This document shows positions 26,048 through 33,779 of a stretch of DNA of 64,000 nucleotides, one piece after another. Position 1 is the stretch's first letter. Each line of letters starts with the position of its first letter. The notes under the pieces were generated by a model. It had not been told where the DNA came from and made no database searches. It saw only the letters and a program-made list of their open reading frames with translations. The stretch covers positions 2,852,001 to 2,916,000 of the forward strand of contig CBDCGU010000003.1 of the NCBI GenBank assembly GCA_965216945.1. The letters are read 5' to 3'. Source of the DNA: DATHZQ01 sp965216945 (GTDB lineage: Bacteria; Actinomycetota; Acidimicrobiia; Spongiisociales; UBA5794). The translations under genes and the position numbers were made by a program.

Positions 26048-26899
26048 GTGGACAGCTGCGAGATGACGACATCGACCTCGGTGCTTCGGGTGTTCCCAGC
26101 CCCGGTCCAGCGGCTGCCGGCCCGCGACCTGTACCTCGCCCTCGAGTTGCGCCGGCGGGCAGAGCCAGCGCGGCCGTTCTGCGTCACGAACTTCGTGACG
26201 AGCCTCGACGGCCGGATCTCTCTGCCGTCCGCACCAGGCGAGCCGCCCCGCGGCGTTCCAGCCAGCATCAGCAGCCCGACCGATTGGCGGTTGTTCCAAG
26301 AGCTGGTGGCGCAAGCCGACGCTGTAGTGGTCAGTGGACGCTACGTTCGGGATGTCGCCGCGAGGGGCGCCCCCCCGATCGTCCAATTGCACGAGCCCGG
26401 GATGTACGACCTTGCGGCGTGGCGCAAGTCGACGGGCCTACCTCCCACTCCCGACGTGGTTGTGGTGTCTGCCAGCCTCGATCTCGACGCAGCCGCAATA
26501 CGGCAGTTGGGAGCGAGGGCCTCCGTCGTGACTACCGGCCTGGCGCCGACGGCACGGATCGACGCGTTGCAAGCTCAAGGCATCGACGTGATACCGGTGG
26601 GCGAGTCTCTGCGGATACGTGGGGACCTGCTCGCATCGGTGCTGGGCGACCTCGGATATGGCACGGTCTACGCCGCCGCAGGGCCCGTGACCGTCCATAC
26701 GCTCGTAGAGGCCGGCGTGTTGGACTTGGTGTGCATCACGACGGTGGCTCGCATGCTCGGGGGTAGGTCGTTTGCGACCCTCCTCGAAGGGGGACCGCTT
26801 CATCCCCCTGCGGACCTGACACCGGAAGCGATGTACCTCGACCAATTCGGGCCCAACGGAGCTGCCCAGCTGTTCACGATCTACCGCACGCTCCGCTGA
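26048..26899 (+). CDS. RibD C-terminal/dihydrofolate-reductase-like reductase
   Basis: 283 residues of the RibD-C/DHFR fold: the first block FCVTNFVTSLDGRIS (conserved in this family; the Asp-Gly-Arg turn), then a VVVSGRYVRD block, and the late Gly-rich stretch GGRSFATLLEGG. Members reduce pteridine- or flavin-like substrates with NADPH. No riboflavin genes are adjacent, so the substrate is open. A leaderless promoter supports GTG 26048. ATG 26063 is the alternative. No ribosome-binding site for either. Confidence 0.8.
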   Translation: MDSCEMTTSTSVLRVFPAPVQRLPARDLYLALELRRRAEPARPFCVTNFVTSLDGRISLPSAPGEPPRGVPASISSPTDWRLFQELVAQADAVVVSGRYVRDVAARGAPPIVQLHEPGMYDLAAWRKSTGLPPTPDVVVVSASLDLDAAAIRQLGARASVVTTGLAPTARIDALQAQGIDVIPVGESLRIRGDLLASVLGDLGYGTVYAAAGPVTVHTLVEAGVLDLVCITTVARMLGGRSFATLLEGGPLHPPADLTPEAMYLDQFGPNGAAQLFTIYRTLR

Positions 26900-27014
26900 C
26901 CCTCGCAACAGGTCCGATCGAGACGGCGGCGTGGTGGTCTGCCATGTGGGCCTCGTGACCCTCGGGGTGGTGAGCCTCTGGTGAGATCCGGCTGTCACAT
27001 TGGGCACGTCCCGA

Positions 27015-27040
27015 TGGAGCGGTCAACGTCGGTCGCTCCA
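27015..27040. repeat. 7-bp inverted repeat (TGGAGCG / CGCTCCA)
   Basis: Arms at 27015-27021 and 27034-27040, loop of 12, just upstream of the secreted protein gene at 27063. It could be a leader hairpin or an operator. Confidence 0.35.
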
Positions 27041-27062
27041 CCGAACGGAAGGAATGGATGTC

Positions 27063-27926
27063 ATGGAACGCGTACGACATATCAATCGACTTCGATACGG
27101 CGTCATCATGGCGGCTCTCGCTGCAGTGCTGATGATGGTGAGTCCGGCAGTGAGGGCCGACGCCCTGACCAGGGTCGAGGTACCCATGACTTGCTTCCCG
27201 GCTCCGGGTGCCCCGGAGGCGCCACCATGCGTGGTTCCCGTTGGTCTCGATGCTGGAATGTTGGACGGCACATCCGGCGACCTCGAGCTGACAGAAGAGG
27301 AAGACGGCACAATCAAGGTCGAGTTCTCGGCGGAGGGGCTCGATCCGGATTGGGTGATCACCGCTTGGATCGCGTACTACTACCCAGGCCCGGGCGTCGT
27401 ACCGCCCGACCCGATCTTCGGCACGGAAACCGAGTCCGGAATCGCCGGTGTCTCTGCCCCGGCGGCTCCGACTACGGCGGGCTTCACGGAGGGCATGGGT
27501 CTGGAACCGAACCAAATGGTCATCGACGCCGAGGGCAGCGGGCGATTGGAAGTCGTTCTCGACTACAACCCGCTCCAGGCCGGGGAGGGCCCGCTCCGTA
27601 ACACGCTGGCGAACACGCACCAAGCCGATGCTCCAGCGGGTGGCGTGGCCGAACAGCCAACGTGCTGCGGGGCGAGCGTGCAACCCGTCGGTAGCTCGTA
27701 TCTGCGGGTGTTCGACAGCGACGGTCTGCAGATCCTCGACGAGAACAGGCGTCCCGAACTGGTGCGCAGTCCCGTGCCGGTTGCTTTCATGCTGCTGGTG
27801 ATCCACACCGATGGGACCACCCACGGCATCAATCCCGGACTTCCCATCTTCCCGTTCCCGGGCATGCCCGCGTTCGTTGGCGACCACTTCGTGCTCGGTA
27901 TCTTCGACCTATCTGACCTCGCGTGA
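27063..27926 (+). CDS. Secreted hypothetical protein
   Basis: 287 residues with a Sec-type signal peptide (about residues 1-32): positive start, hydrophobic core VIMAALAAVLMMV, then SPAVRADA, a plausible cleavage site. The mature part is Pro/Gly-rich and acidic, with three short YYYPGPG-type loops and a cysteine pair CC near residue 200. Beta-rich extracellular protein, no family recognised. GGAAGGA precedes the ATG at suitable spacing. Confidence 0.6.
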   Translation: MERVRHINRLRYGVIMAALAAVLMMVSPAVRADALTRVEVPMTCFPAPGAPEAPPCVVPVGLDAGMLDGTSGDLELTEEEDGTIKVEFSAEGLDPDWVITAWIAYYYPGPGVVPPDPIFGTETESGIAGVSAPAAPTTAGFTEGMGLEPNQMVIDAEGSGRLEVVLDYNPLQAGEGPLRNTLANTHQADAPAGGVAEQPTCCGASVQPVGSSYLRVFDSDGLQILDENRRPELVRSPVPVAFMLLVIHTDGTTHGINPGLPIFPFPGMPAFVGDHFVLGIFDLSDLA

Positions 27927-28109
27927 TCAGTCCACCAGCTCAGCGAGGGGTTCCCCGGTGACTCGGCTCGGCGAAGTCGCCGCCGCCCGCGGCGTGGCTG
28001 GGTCTCGCAGCATCGATCGGTCGCATCGCTGCCTCACCATCGGCTCACCGGGCTGCGGGGAGATCGTCGAATCTCGCGGTCGGTAACGGCGTGTGGCGGT
28101 CCGAGGCCC

Positions 28110-28220
28110 AGCAGGGTGCGGAAGAGCCGAGAGCCGGTCCGGCAGGCAACGTCAAGTCGTCCGGAGCATTGTTGCTTCATCGGTCACCGAATCGGCGGAC
28201 CCCTTCTTCCGCACCCTGCT
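28110..28220. repeat. 16-bp perfect inverted repeat with 79-bp spacer
   Basis: The left arm 28110-28125 is the exact reverse complement of 28205-28220. The right arm touches the stop codon of the small gene at 28219. The 292 bases between 27927 and 28218 hold no gene that I can see. Confidence 0.7.
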
Positions 28221-28410
28221 AGCGGGATGTCAGCATCCTCGCCGGGAGGCGGATGATGGCTCCGATGAGATCGAAGATGCCCGACAAGGTGATTCCGACC
28301 AACCGGAAGGGCAGGCTCAGCAGCCACACGAGTGGGTAGAGCAACAGGGCGAGGATCGCCAGCGGAAGGCTGATGATCGCCACGATGATCCAGAGAAGGA
28401 AGGTCAACAA
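28219..28410 (-). CDS. Small membrane protein, 63 residues
   Basis: Two hydrophobic stretches (LLWIIVAIISLPLAILALLLY and a following FRLVGITLSGIFDLIGAI) with an Arg-rich C-terminus. It starts on TTG with AAAGGA 8 bases upstream. It sits directly after another small membrane protein gene (28433-28597). Function unknown. Its hydrophobic pattern supports a real gene, but proof is lacking. Confidence 0.5.
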   Translation of the reverse strand: MLTFLLWIIVAIISLPLAILALLLYPLVWLLSLPFRLVGITLSGIFDLIGAIIRLPARMLTSR

Positions 28411-28432
28411 CGGCAGTCCTTTCGTGTCAGCG

Positions 28433-28597
28433 TCAGTCAGGGGCGCTGCGCCGGGGCCGATCCTCGAAGTAATTCAGAATCCGCTCGGCGGTGCCGGTGA
28501 GGAAGACCACGGCCAGAAGGGCGGTGCCGGCGATCACGGGCACGCCCACGAGGCTGAGGGCCCTGGCCACACCGTTGATGCTGAGGAGTGATTCCAT
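28433..28597 (-). CDS. Small membrane protein, 54 residues
   Basis: A single membrane segment (PVIAGTALLAVVFL) followed by a short charged tail. ATG at 28597, no clear ribosome-binding site. It lies 22 bases upstream of the next small membrane gene. The pair may be co-transcribed. Function unknown. Confidence 0.35.
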   Translation of the reverse strand: MESLLSINGVARALSLVGVPVIAGTALLAVVFLTGTAERILNYFEDRPRRSAPD

Positions 28598-28741
28598 GCC
28601 GTCAGCATGCGGAACGATGTTCGCCGCAACAATCGGGTAGCTCCCTGCGTGCACCCTGAAGGACCCTGAGGTCCCTCAGGGACATCCCGGCAATGTGGAG
28701 GGAGCAAGCTACGGGCCGGTCGGCTGGAGCCAGATCTGCAG

Positions 28742-29680
28742 CTATTCGCGGACGAACACCCGTCCGCTCCCGGACGGTGCCGAGCTCGCCAGGAAGTTGC
28801 GCCATCTGGGGAATTGATCGCCCAGGCGCCGGAACCATTCCGTGTTGATGATGACGATCATCAGGATCATGAGGAGGAACGGGAGCTGGATCAGCACCTG
28901 CACCCAATCCGGATACTCGACCTGGAACTCACCTGCCACGAAGAGCAATCCCCGGTAGAGGTAGCAGGCCAGCGCAACTCGGATCGGGTGCCAGCCGCCG
29001 AAGATGACGAATGCGAGCGCGATCCACCCCAGGTTGGTCGTGAGGTTCTCACGCCATCCGGCGATCTGGTCGAGGCTCACGGCGGCGCCGGCCATGCCAA
29101 CGAGCGCACCTCCGGCGAGCGTGTAGACGTAGCGGAGCTTGTTGACGGGGATGCCTCGGGCGAACGCGGCCTCCGGCCGCTCCCCGACGCCCTGGAGCGC
29201 CAGGCCGCGGCGGGTCTTGTAGATGTACCAGAACGAGGCGAGGATCGCGACGTAGCTGCCGTACACCGACAGGTTGTGCTGGAAGAGCACCGGGCCGAAG
29301 AACGGGATGCTCTCGAGAAGCGGAATGTCCCAGGATGGGACGGTGGGACCGGCTTCGCCGACATAGGGGTTGCCGAGGAACAACGCCAGCTGCCGGGTCA
29401 GCAGGAAGAGCACGAACCCGACGGCGATCTGGTTCAACCGCAGCTCGATGCTGGAGAAGGCAACGATGGCTGCGACGAGAGCCGAAACCGCCATGGCGGC
29501 CAGGAAACCGACGATCACGCTCCCGGTGGCGAACGCCGCGGCGAAGGCCACCATGGCCGACAGCAGGATGCTGCCGTCGAGCGAGAGGTTGATGACGCCC
29601 GCCTTCTCGTTGATCGTCTCGCCGATGGTCGCGTACACCAGGGGAGCGGCGGCGCCAACGATGCCGGCGAGGACCTCCAC
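28742..29680 (-). CDS. ABC transporter permease (BMP-type, second subunit)
   Basis: 312 residues with about eight to ten membrane segments of the branched-chain/monosaccharide permease class. ETINEKAGVINLSLDG near residue 20 is the signature of permeases paired with BMP-type binding proteins. GERPEAAFARGI is the ATPase-docking loop. It starts on GTG at 29680, directly after the stop of the upstream permease. It forms the channel with the 351-residue partner. Confidence 0.88.
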   Translation of the reverse strand: MEVLAGIVGAAAPLVYATIGETINEKAGVINLSLDGSILLSAMVAFAAAFATGSVIVGFLAAMAVSALVAAIVAFSSIELRLNQIAVGFVLFLLTRQLALFLGNPYVGEAGPTVPSWDIPLLESIPFFGPVLFQHNLSVYGSYVAILASFWYIYKTRRGLALQGVGERPEAAFARGIPVNKLRYVYTLAGGALVGMAGAAVSLDQIAGWRENLTTNLGWIALAFVIFGGWHPIRVALACYLYRGLLFVAGEFQVEYPDWVQVLIQLPFLLMILMIVIINTEWFRRLGDQFPRWRNFLASSAPSGSGRVFVRE

Positions 29681-29681
29681 G

Positions 29682-30737
29682 TCAGCCGCCGTCTCCGCCG
29701 GAGATGGCCGCCCCGGCCATCCTGCTGCGCCGCGCTTGCCATCCGCCGGCCAGAAGGATCGAGAGGACGAGCAGGCCCTGAATGACTCCTGCGAGCGAAG
29801 AGTCGATGCCGAGTCGCAGCGAGAGTTGGGTGCTGCCGACGAGCACCGCCGAGAAGAACAGAGCGATCGGCGCAATCCATACCGCACGGAAGCCGGCAAG
29901 GAGCACCACCAGGATCCCGAGGAAACCGTATCCGCCCGAGATCGAGGGAACGAGCTTGTGGTGGAAACCGAGCGACTGCACCGTGCCGGCGATACCGGCG
30001 AGAGCGCCGCAGACGGCAAACGCCGAGAGCATGTAACCATTGGTGGGGATACCCATCAGGTAGGCGCTGTAGGAGTTGCGACCCACCGCCTTGAGCCGAA
30101 GGCCGTAGCGAGTTCCCCTCATGATCAGCCAGACCATGACGACGGCGACTATCGCCAGGAGGATCGCCAGCCACGAGTAGTCGTTGGCACCGAGCGTGGG
30201 CAGCCAGTACCGGTCGTCGAACAGGTCAGTGCCGGACGTCGAGGCGATGCCCTCGCGGGACCAGGGCCCGATGATGAGGAACACGGCGATCGAGCCGGCG
30301 ACGAAGAACAGGGCAACACCGGAGAAGATCTCATGCACGTCGAAGCGGGTGCGCAGCCACCCGGGGATCAGTGTCCACGAGATGCCGAACAGCGCTCCGC
30401 CGACGAACGCCAGCGGGATGACGACGAGAGATGGGCCGGACAGCTCGCGCACGATCCACGCCGACCCGATGGCGCCGATGATGATCTGCCCCTCGACACC
30501 GATGTTCCACATGCCCGCTTGGAAGGTCACCAGGAGCCCGGCGGAAGCCAGCACGAGGGGTACCCATGCGATGAGCGTGTCGGGGATCTTGTCGGCACGG
30601 CCCAACGAACCGTTCCAGAGCTGCCACAACGCATCCCCGGGCGGTGCATCGACCAGCACCAGCAGCACGAGGACGACTCCGAGCGCCATCGCCACCGAGA
30701 CCGCTGGGATCCGGACCTTGTCGAGGAGGTCACGCAC
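29682..30737 (-). CDS. ABC transporter permease (BMP-type, first subunit)
   Basis: 351 residues. Membrane segments throughout, with NIGVEGQIIIGAIGSAW as the conserved loop of this permease family and LRLKAVGRNSYSAYLMGIP for ATPase contact. It overlaps the ATPase gene by 8 bases and abuts the second permease, so all three are one transcription unit. Confidence 0.88.
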   Translation of the reverse strand: MRDLLDKVRIPAVSVAMALGVVLVLLVLVDAPPGDALWQLWNGSLGRADKIPDTLIAWVPLVLASAGLLVTFQAGMWNIGVEGQIIIGAIGSAWIVRELSGPSLVVIPLAFVGGALFGISWTLIPGWLRTRFDVHEIFSGVALFFVAGSIAVFLIIGPWSREGIASTSGTDLFDDRYWLPTLGANDYSWLAILLAIVAVVMVWLIMRGTRYGLRLKAVGRNSYSAYLMGIPTNGYMLSAFAVCGALAGIAGTVQSLGFHHKLVPSISGGYGFLGILVVLLAGFRAVWIAPIALFFSAVLVGSTQLSLRLGIDSSLAGVIQGLLVLSILLAGGWQARRSRMAGAAISGGDGG

Positions 30738-32199
30738 GGTTGCGTTTCCCGCCGATCAAGGTGCCGAGCTGCTCGGGGGATGTCGTGGCGGCGTCGACGA
30801 TCTCGAGCACCTCACCGGCGAAGAAGACGGCGATGCGATCTGAGTAGCGGAGCAGCTCGTCGAGGTCGGCTGAGGCGAACACGATCGCCGTGCCCGACTC
30901 ACGGCGGGAAAGCAACCTCCTCCATACCCAGTCCGCCGACTCGATATCGAGCCCGCGGGTCGGGTGCTCCATCAGCAGCACGCGGATCTCGTCGGGCATC
31001 ATCGCAAGCAAGAGACGCTGCTGGTTGCCCCCCGAGAGCGATTCGGCGGTCGATGTCGCCGTGCCCTTGATGTTGAAGGCGTTGACCTCGGCGGCCGCAC
31101 GTGTCTCCGCGTCCTCCCAGCTGACGAAGAAGTCGGTGTTGCCACTCACGAGCTCGAAGTGCTCGGTGATCGTCATGCCGGCGATGAGTCCTTCCTCGAG
31201 CCTGCCGGCGGGCAGATAGTGGACCCCGGCGGCCAGGAAATCGCGATACGTGCCGCCGGTGAGGTCCCGGCCGGCGACGGCGACCGTGCCCGAGGAGGGA
31301 CGGATCAGCCCCGAGCACCCCTTCAGCAAGGTCCGTTGCCCGCTTCCCTCCAAGCCGGCAAGCCCGAGGACCTCACCTTCCCGGACGTCGAGCGACAGAT
31401 CCGCGACCGCGATCAGGCGCTCTCGCAATGTGAGATCGCTCAGGTGCAGCGATACATCGCCAACGGGCGCCTCGGGTCGGGCTCCCGCAACGATCACCTC
31501 GCCGAACATCATCTCGACGAGCTCCTCCGCTGGCACAGGCATGGTGGCGTGGCCGACGACCTTGCCCCGCCGCATGACGGTCACCCGATCGCACAGCTGC
31601 TCGATCTCGTCCAGTTTGTGCGAGACGAAGATGACGATCATGCCCTCGTCGGCGAGCCGGCGCAGTACGGCGAACAGCTTGTCCCTTTGTGATGTCGAGA
31701 TGCCGGTCGTGGGCTCGTCGAGGATCAGCACCCTGGCGCCGAGCCACAACAAGCGGGCGATCTCGAGCTGCTGACGCTCACCGACGGTGAGCGTCTGAGC
31801 GAGCGCGTTGGGATCGAAGGAGAATCCGTATCGATCGGTGGCGGTCAGCATCTCCGCTGCACCTCGCTTGCGGTCGAGTCGGAAGCCGCCGCGGCTGCCC
31901 AGGAGGAAGTTGTCGAGGACGGTGAAGGGAAGGAAGACCAGCGGGTCCTGATGCAGCATGCCGATGCCGGCTGCGATCGCGTCGTCCGGCGACTCGAGCG
32001 CGACCGGTTCGCCGTCGAGGGTCACCTCCCCGGAGTCCGCCTCGATGAATCCGGAGAGCACCTTCATCAACGTCGACTTGCCGGCGCCGTTCTCGCCAAG
32101 CAGCCCATGGAGCTCACCTGCTTGTACTTCGAGGCTCACCCCGTCGTTGGCGCGCACCGCGCCGAAATGCTTGCGAATGTCCCGAAGCTCCAAAGCCAC
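30730..32199 (-). CDS. ABC transporter ATP-binding protein with two NBDs (BMP-type)
   Basis: 489 residues, two fused nucleotide-binding domains as in sugar/nucleoside importers (RbsA/YufO-like). NBD 1: Walker A GENGAGKST, signature LTVGERQQ, Walker B LILDEPTTGIS. NBD 2: the Walker A is degenerate (GLEGSGQRT, Lys missing), signature LSGGNQQ, B-site LLMEHPTRGLD. The degenerate second site is usual in this family. GTG at 32199 with a TAGCCT box 7 bases upstream gives the operon an internal leaderless promoter in addition to read-through from the binding protein gene. Confidence 0.9.
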   Translation of the reverse strand: MALELRDIRKHFGAVRANDGVSLEVQAGELHGLLGENGAGKSTLMKVLSGFIEADSGEVTLDGEPVALESPDDAIAAGIGMLHQDPLVFLPFTVLDNFLLGSRGGFRLDRKRGAAEMLTATDRYGFSFDPNALAQTLTVGERQQLEIARLLWLGARVLILDEPTTGISTSQRDKLFAVLRRLADEGMIVIFVSHKLDEIEQLCDRVTVMRRGKVVGHATMPVPAEELVEMMFGEVIVAGARPEAPVGDVSLHLSDLTLRERLIAVADLSLDVREGEVLGLAGLEGSGQRTLLKGCSGLIRPSSGTVAVAGRDLTGGTYRDFLAAGVHYLPAGRLEEGLIAGMTITEHFELVSGNTDFFVSWEDAETRAAAEVNAFNIKGTATSTAESLSGGNQQRLLLAMMPDEIRVLLMEHPTRGLDIESADWVWRRLLSRRESGTAIVFASADLDELLRYSDRIAVFFAGEVLEIVDAATTSPEQLGTLIGGKRNRA

Positions 32200-32206
32200 G
32201 AGCGGG

Positions 32207-32212
32207 AGGCTA
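32207..32212 (-). promoter_or_regulatory. -10 box of a leaderless promoter (TAGCCT)
   Basis: On the minus strand TAGCCT ends 7 bases before the GTG of the ATPase gene at 32199. Confidence 0.4.
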
Positions 32213-32262
32213 ACCGCCGGCACCGTCCGCAGCCCGATCGGGGAATCGCTGCACGATTCACT

Positions 32263-32300
32263 CACCGGGGTTGCGCGACAGCTGCGCGGCAACCCCGGTG
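32263..32300. terminator. Intercistronic GC-rich hairpin (12-bp perfect stem)
   Basis: The arms 32263-32274 and 32289-32300 are exact complements, with an inner GCG/CGC extension. It lies between the binding-protein gene (stop 32369) and the ATPase gene (start 32199). No U-tract follows on the minus strand, so it may act as a partial terminator or as a 3' stabiliser that keeps binding-protein mRNA more abundant, as in other ABC operons. Confidence 0.55.
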
Positions 32301-32368
32301 CGCTACCGGCTGCGACGTACCACGCCGGCGGTGTGTATCGCTCGAAGCGTGCGTCGAGACAAGCGGCT

Positions 32369-33610
32369 TCACTCGGCGGCGCTGGCTCCTTCGATGCCTT
32401 CGAGGAGCTGCTCGGTGTACCAGATCTGGAAGTCGCTCGCACTCTCACCGTCAGCCAGGAAGGTCGTTCCGTCCTGGAAGTTGAGTGGTCCGACGAAGAG
32501 GTCGATGTCGCCCGAGCCGAGACCGGCGATGAACTCGTCGAGTGAGGACTTGGCGTCGTCCGACAAGCCGTCACCGTTGAGCCAGCCGATGGCGCTCGTA
32601 TCACGGTCGTTGATGTCCTCCCAGTCCGGGCCGACCCATTGCCACTCGGCGGCGAAAGTGTCCTCGATGACGGAGTTGGCGATGTCGAGATACGACGGGC
32701 CCCAGTTGAAGTACGGCACGCCAAGGCACACGTCCGGTGCCTCGTCGCACGCCGCCTCGAAGTCGTAGGGCACCGCCCAGACAGTGTCGCCGCCCTCTGC
32801 GGCCTGACCGGCGCGTACCAGGGCCTCTGTCGTGTCGATGCCCGAGATGATCACGTCGGAGCCGGCGGCGAGAAACTCGTTGGTCACCTGCGTCGGGTCG
32901 AGAGTGAAGCCCGGGATGTTGAACCAGAACCCGATCCACTTGACCTCGAACTCGAGGCTGCCCGGGTCGTTGCCGCGGTAGTTCTCCCAGCAATACGACG
33001 CACCGAGGTATGCCGAGTTCACCAGACGGCGGGTTTCGTCGTTGATCAGCGGGCCGAGATAGGAGATGCGGCCGGTGTCAGTGGTCAGCGCCGCAGCGCA
33101 GCCGGCGATCATCTTGCCGAACTCCATCCGTCCCATCACGTTGCCGAGGTTGGTGAGGTCGGCCCGATGGGCCTTCCCCTCTTCCCATGCGCTGTCGCCG
33201 GAGGACCAGATCATCGGAATGTCGGGATGGGCCGCGGCGGCGGCTTCGATGCCGTCCTTCATGTCGTCGGACGTTGCGAAGATCAGGTCGGCGCCCTGCG
33301 CCACCATGTCGTCGACCACCGCTTCAACGGTCGTCTCCGGCCGATCCGCAGTGTTCACCTTGTCGAGCACGATGAGGTTGTCCTCGTCGAGGCCGAGCTT
33401 GTCGATCACGTACTCGCCGGCCTCGAAGTGGGCCTGTGACCATCCGGTGTCGTTCTGCGGCCCGACGAGGATCATCCCGATCTGGAAGTCCTCCGGGGCG
33501 TCTGCGGTGGCGGCAGCGTCGTCGTCATCACCGCCGCATGCGGCGACCACGAGGGCAAAGGCCATGAGCAGGACCACGAGCGACGGCCAGCGGCGTCGTC
33601 CAGTCTGCAT
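32369..33610 (-). CDS. BMP-family ABC transporter substrate-binding lipoprotein
   Basis: 413 residues. The signal is of a lipoprotein: basic start, hydrophobic core, VVAAC lipobox, then an Asp-rich linker. The mature part opens with MILVGPQNDTGWSQAHFEAG, close to the BMP/PnrA start, with TSDDMKDGIEAAA and VDDMVAQGADLIFA. BMP proteins bind purine nucleosides or other small metabolites; the ligand is not shown here. GAGGAG precedes the ATG. With the two-NBD ATPase and two permeases downstream it makes a complete importer. Confidence 0.9.
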   Translation of the reverse strand: MQTGRRRWPSLVVLLMAFALVVAACGGDDDDAAATADAPEDFQIGMILVGPQNDTGWSQAHFEAGEYVIDKLGLDEDNLIVLDKVNTADRPETTVEAVVDDMVAQGADLIFATSDDMKDGIEAAAAAHPDIPMIWSSGDSAWEEGKAHRADLTNLGNVMGRMEFGKMIAGCAAALTTDTGRISYLGPLINDETRRLVNSAYLGASYCWENYRGNDPGSLEFEVKWIGFWFNIPGFTLDPTQVTNEFLAAGSDVIISGIDTTEALVRAGQAAEGGDTVWAVPYDFEAACDEAPDVCLGVPYFNWGPSYLDIANSVIEDTFAAEWQWVGPDWEDINDRDTSAIGWLNGDGLSDDAKSSLDEFIAGLGSGDIDLFVGPLNFQDGTTFLADGESASDFQIWYTEQLLEGIEGASAAE

Positions 33611-33707
33611 TTCGTTTCTCCTCTCTGCTGTGGTCTGGCACCACACCGAGGTGTGCCAACGACCCACAGTCCGCAATCTCCAGGACCCTAACCGCGGCCG
33701 ATCACGC

Positions 33708-33739
33708 GTTGACATCATGCCGACCCGGCGGGTGTCAAC
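33708..33739. promoter_or_regulatory. Inverted repeat GTTGACA-18-TGTCAAC in a divergent promoter region
   Basis: 7-bp arms at 33708-33714 and 33733-33739 in the 169-bp region between the divergent BMP importer and the TrxR-like gene. Each arm looks like a -35 box (TTGACA), one on each strand. A clear -10 at 17 bp is not evident. Confidence 0.4.
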
Positions 33740-33779
33740 CGATATCGTGGGGAGAACCGCACCCCGGAGCCAGCGCCGA

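Noticed and set aside
28814..31070. Long plus-strand open frames (over 300 and 560 codons) across the BMP importer permease region
   Set aside because: They are antisense to three well-recognised ABC genes, have highly charged low-complexity translations (runs of Arg, Gly, Glu) and no family features. Long antisense frames are normal at this GC content.
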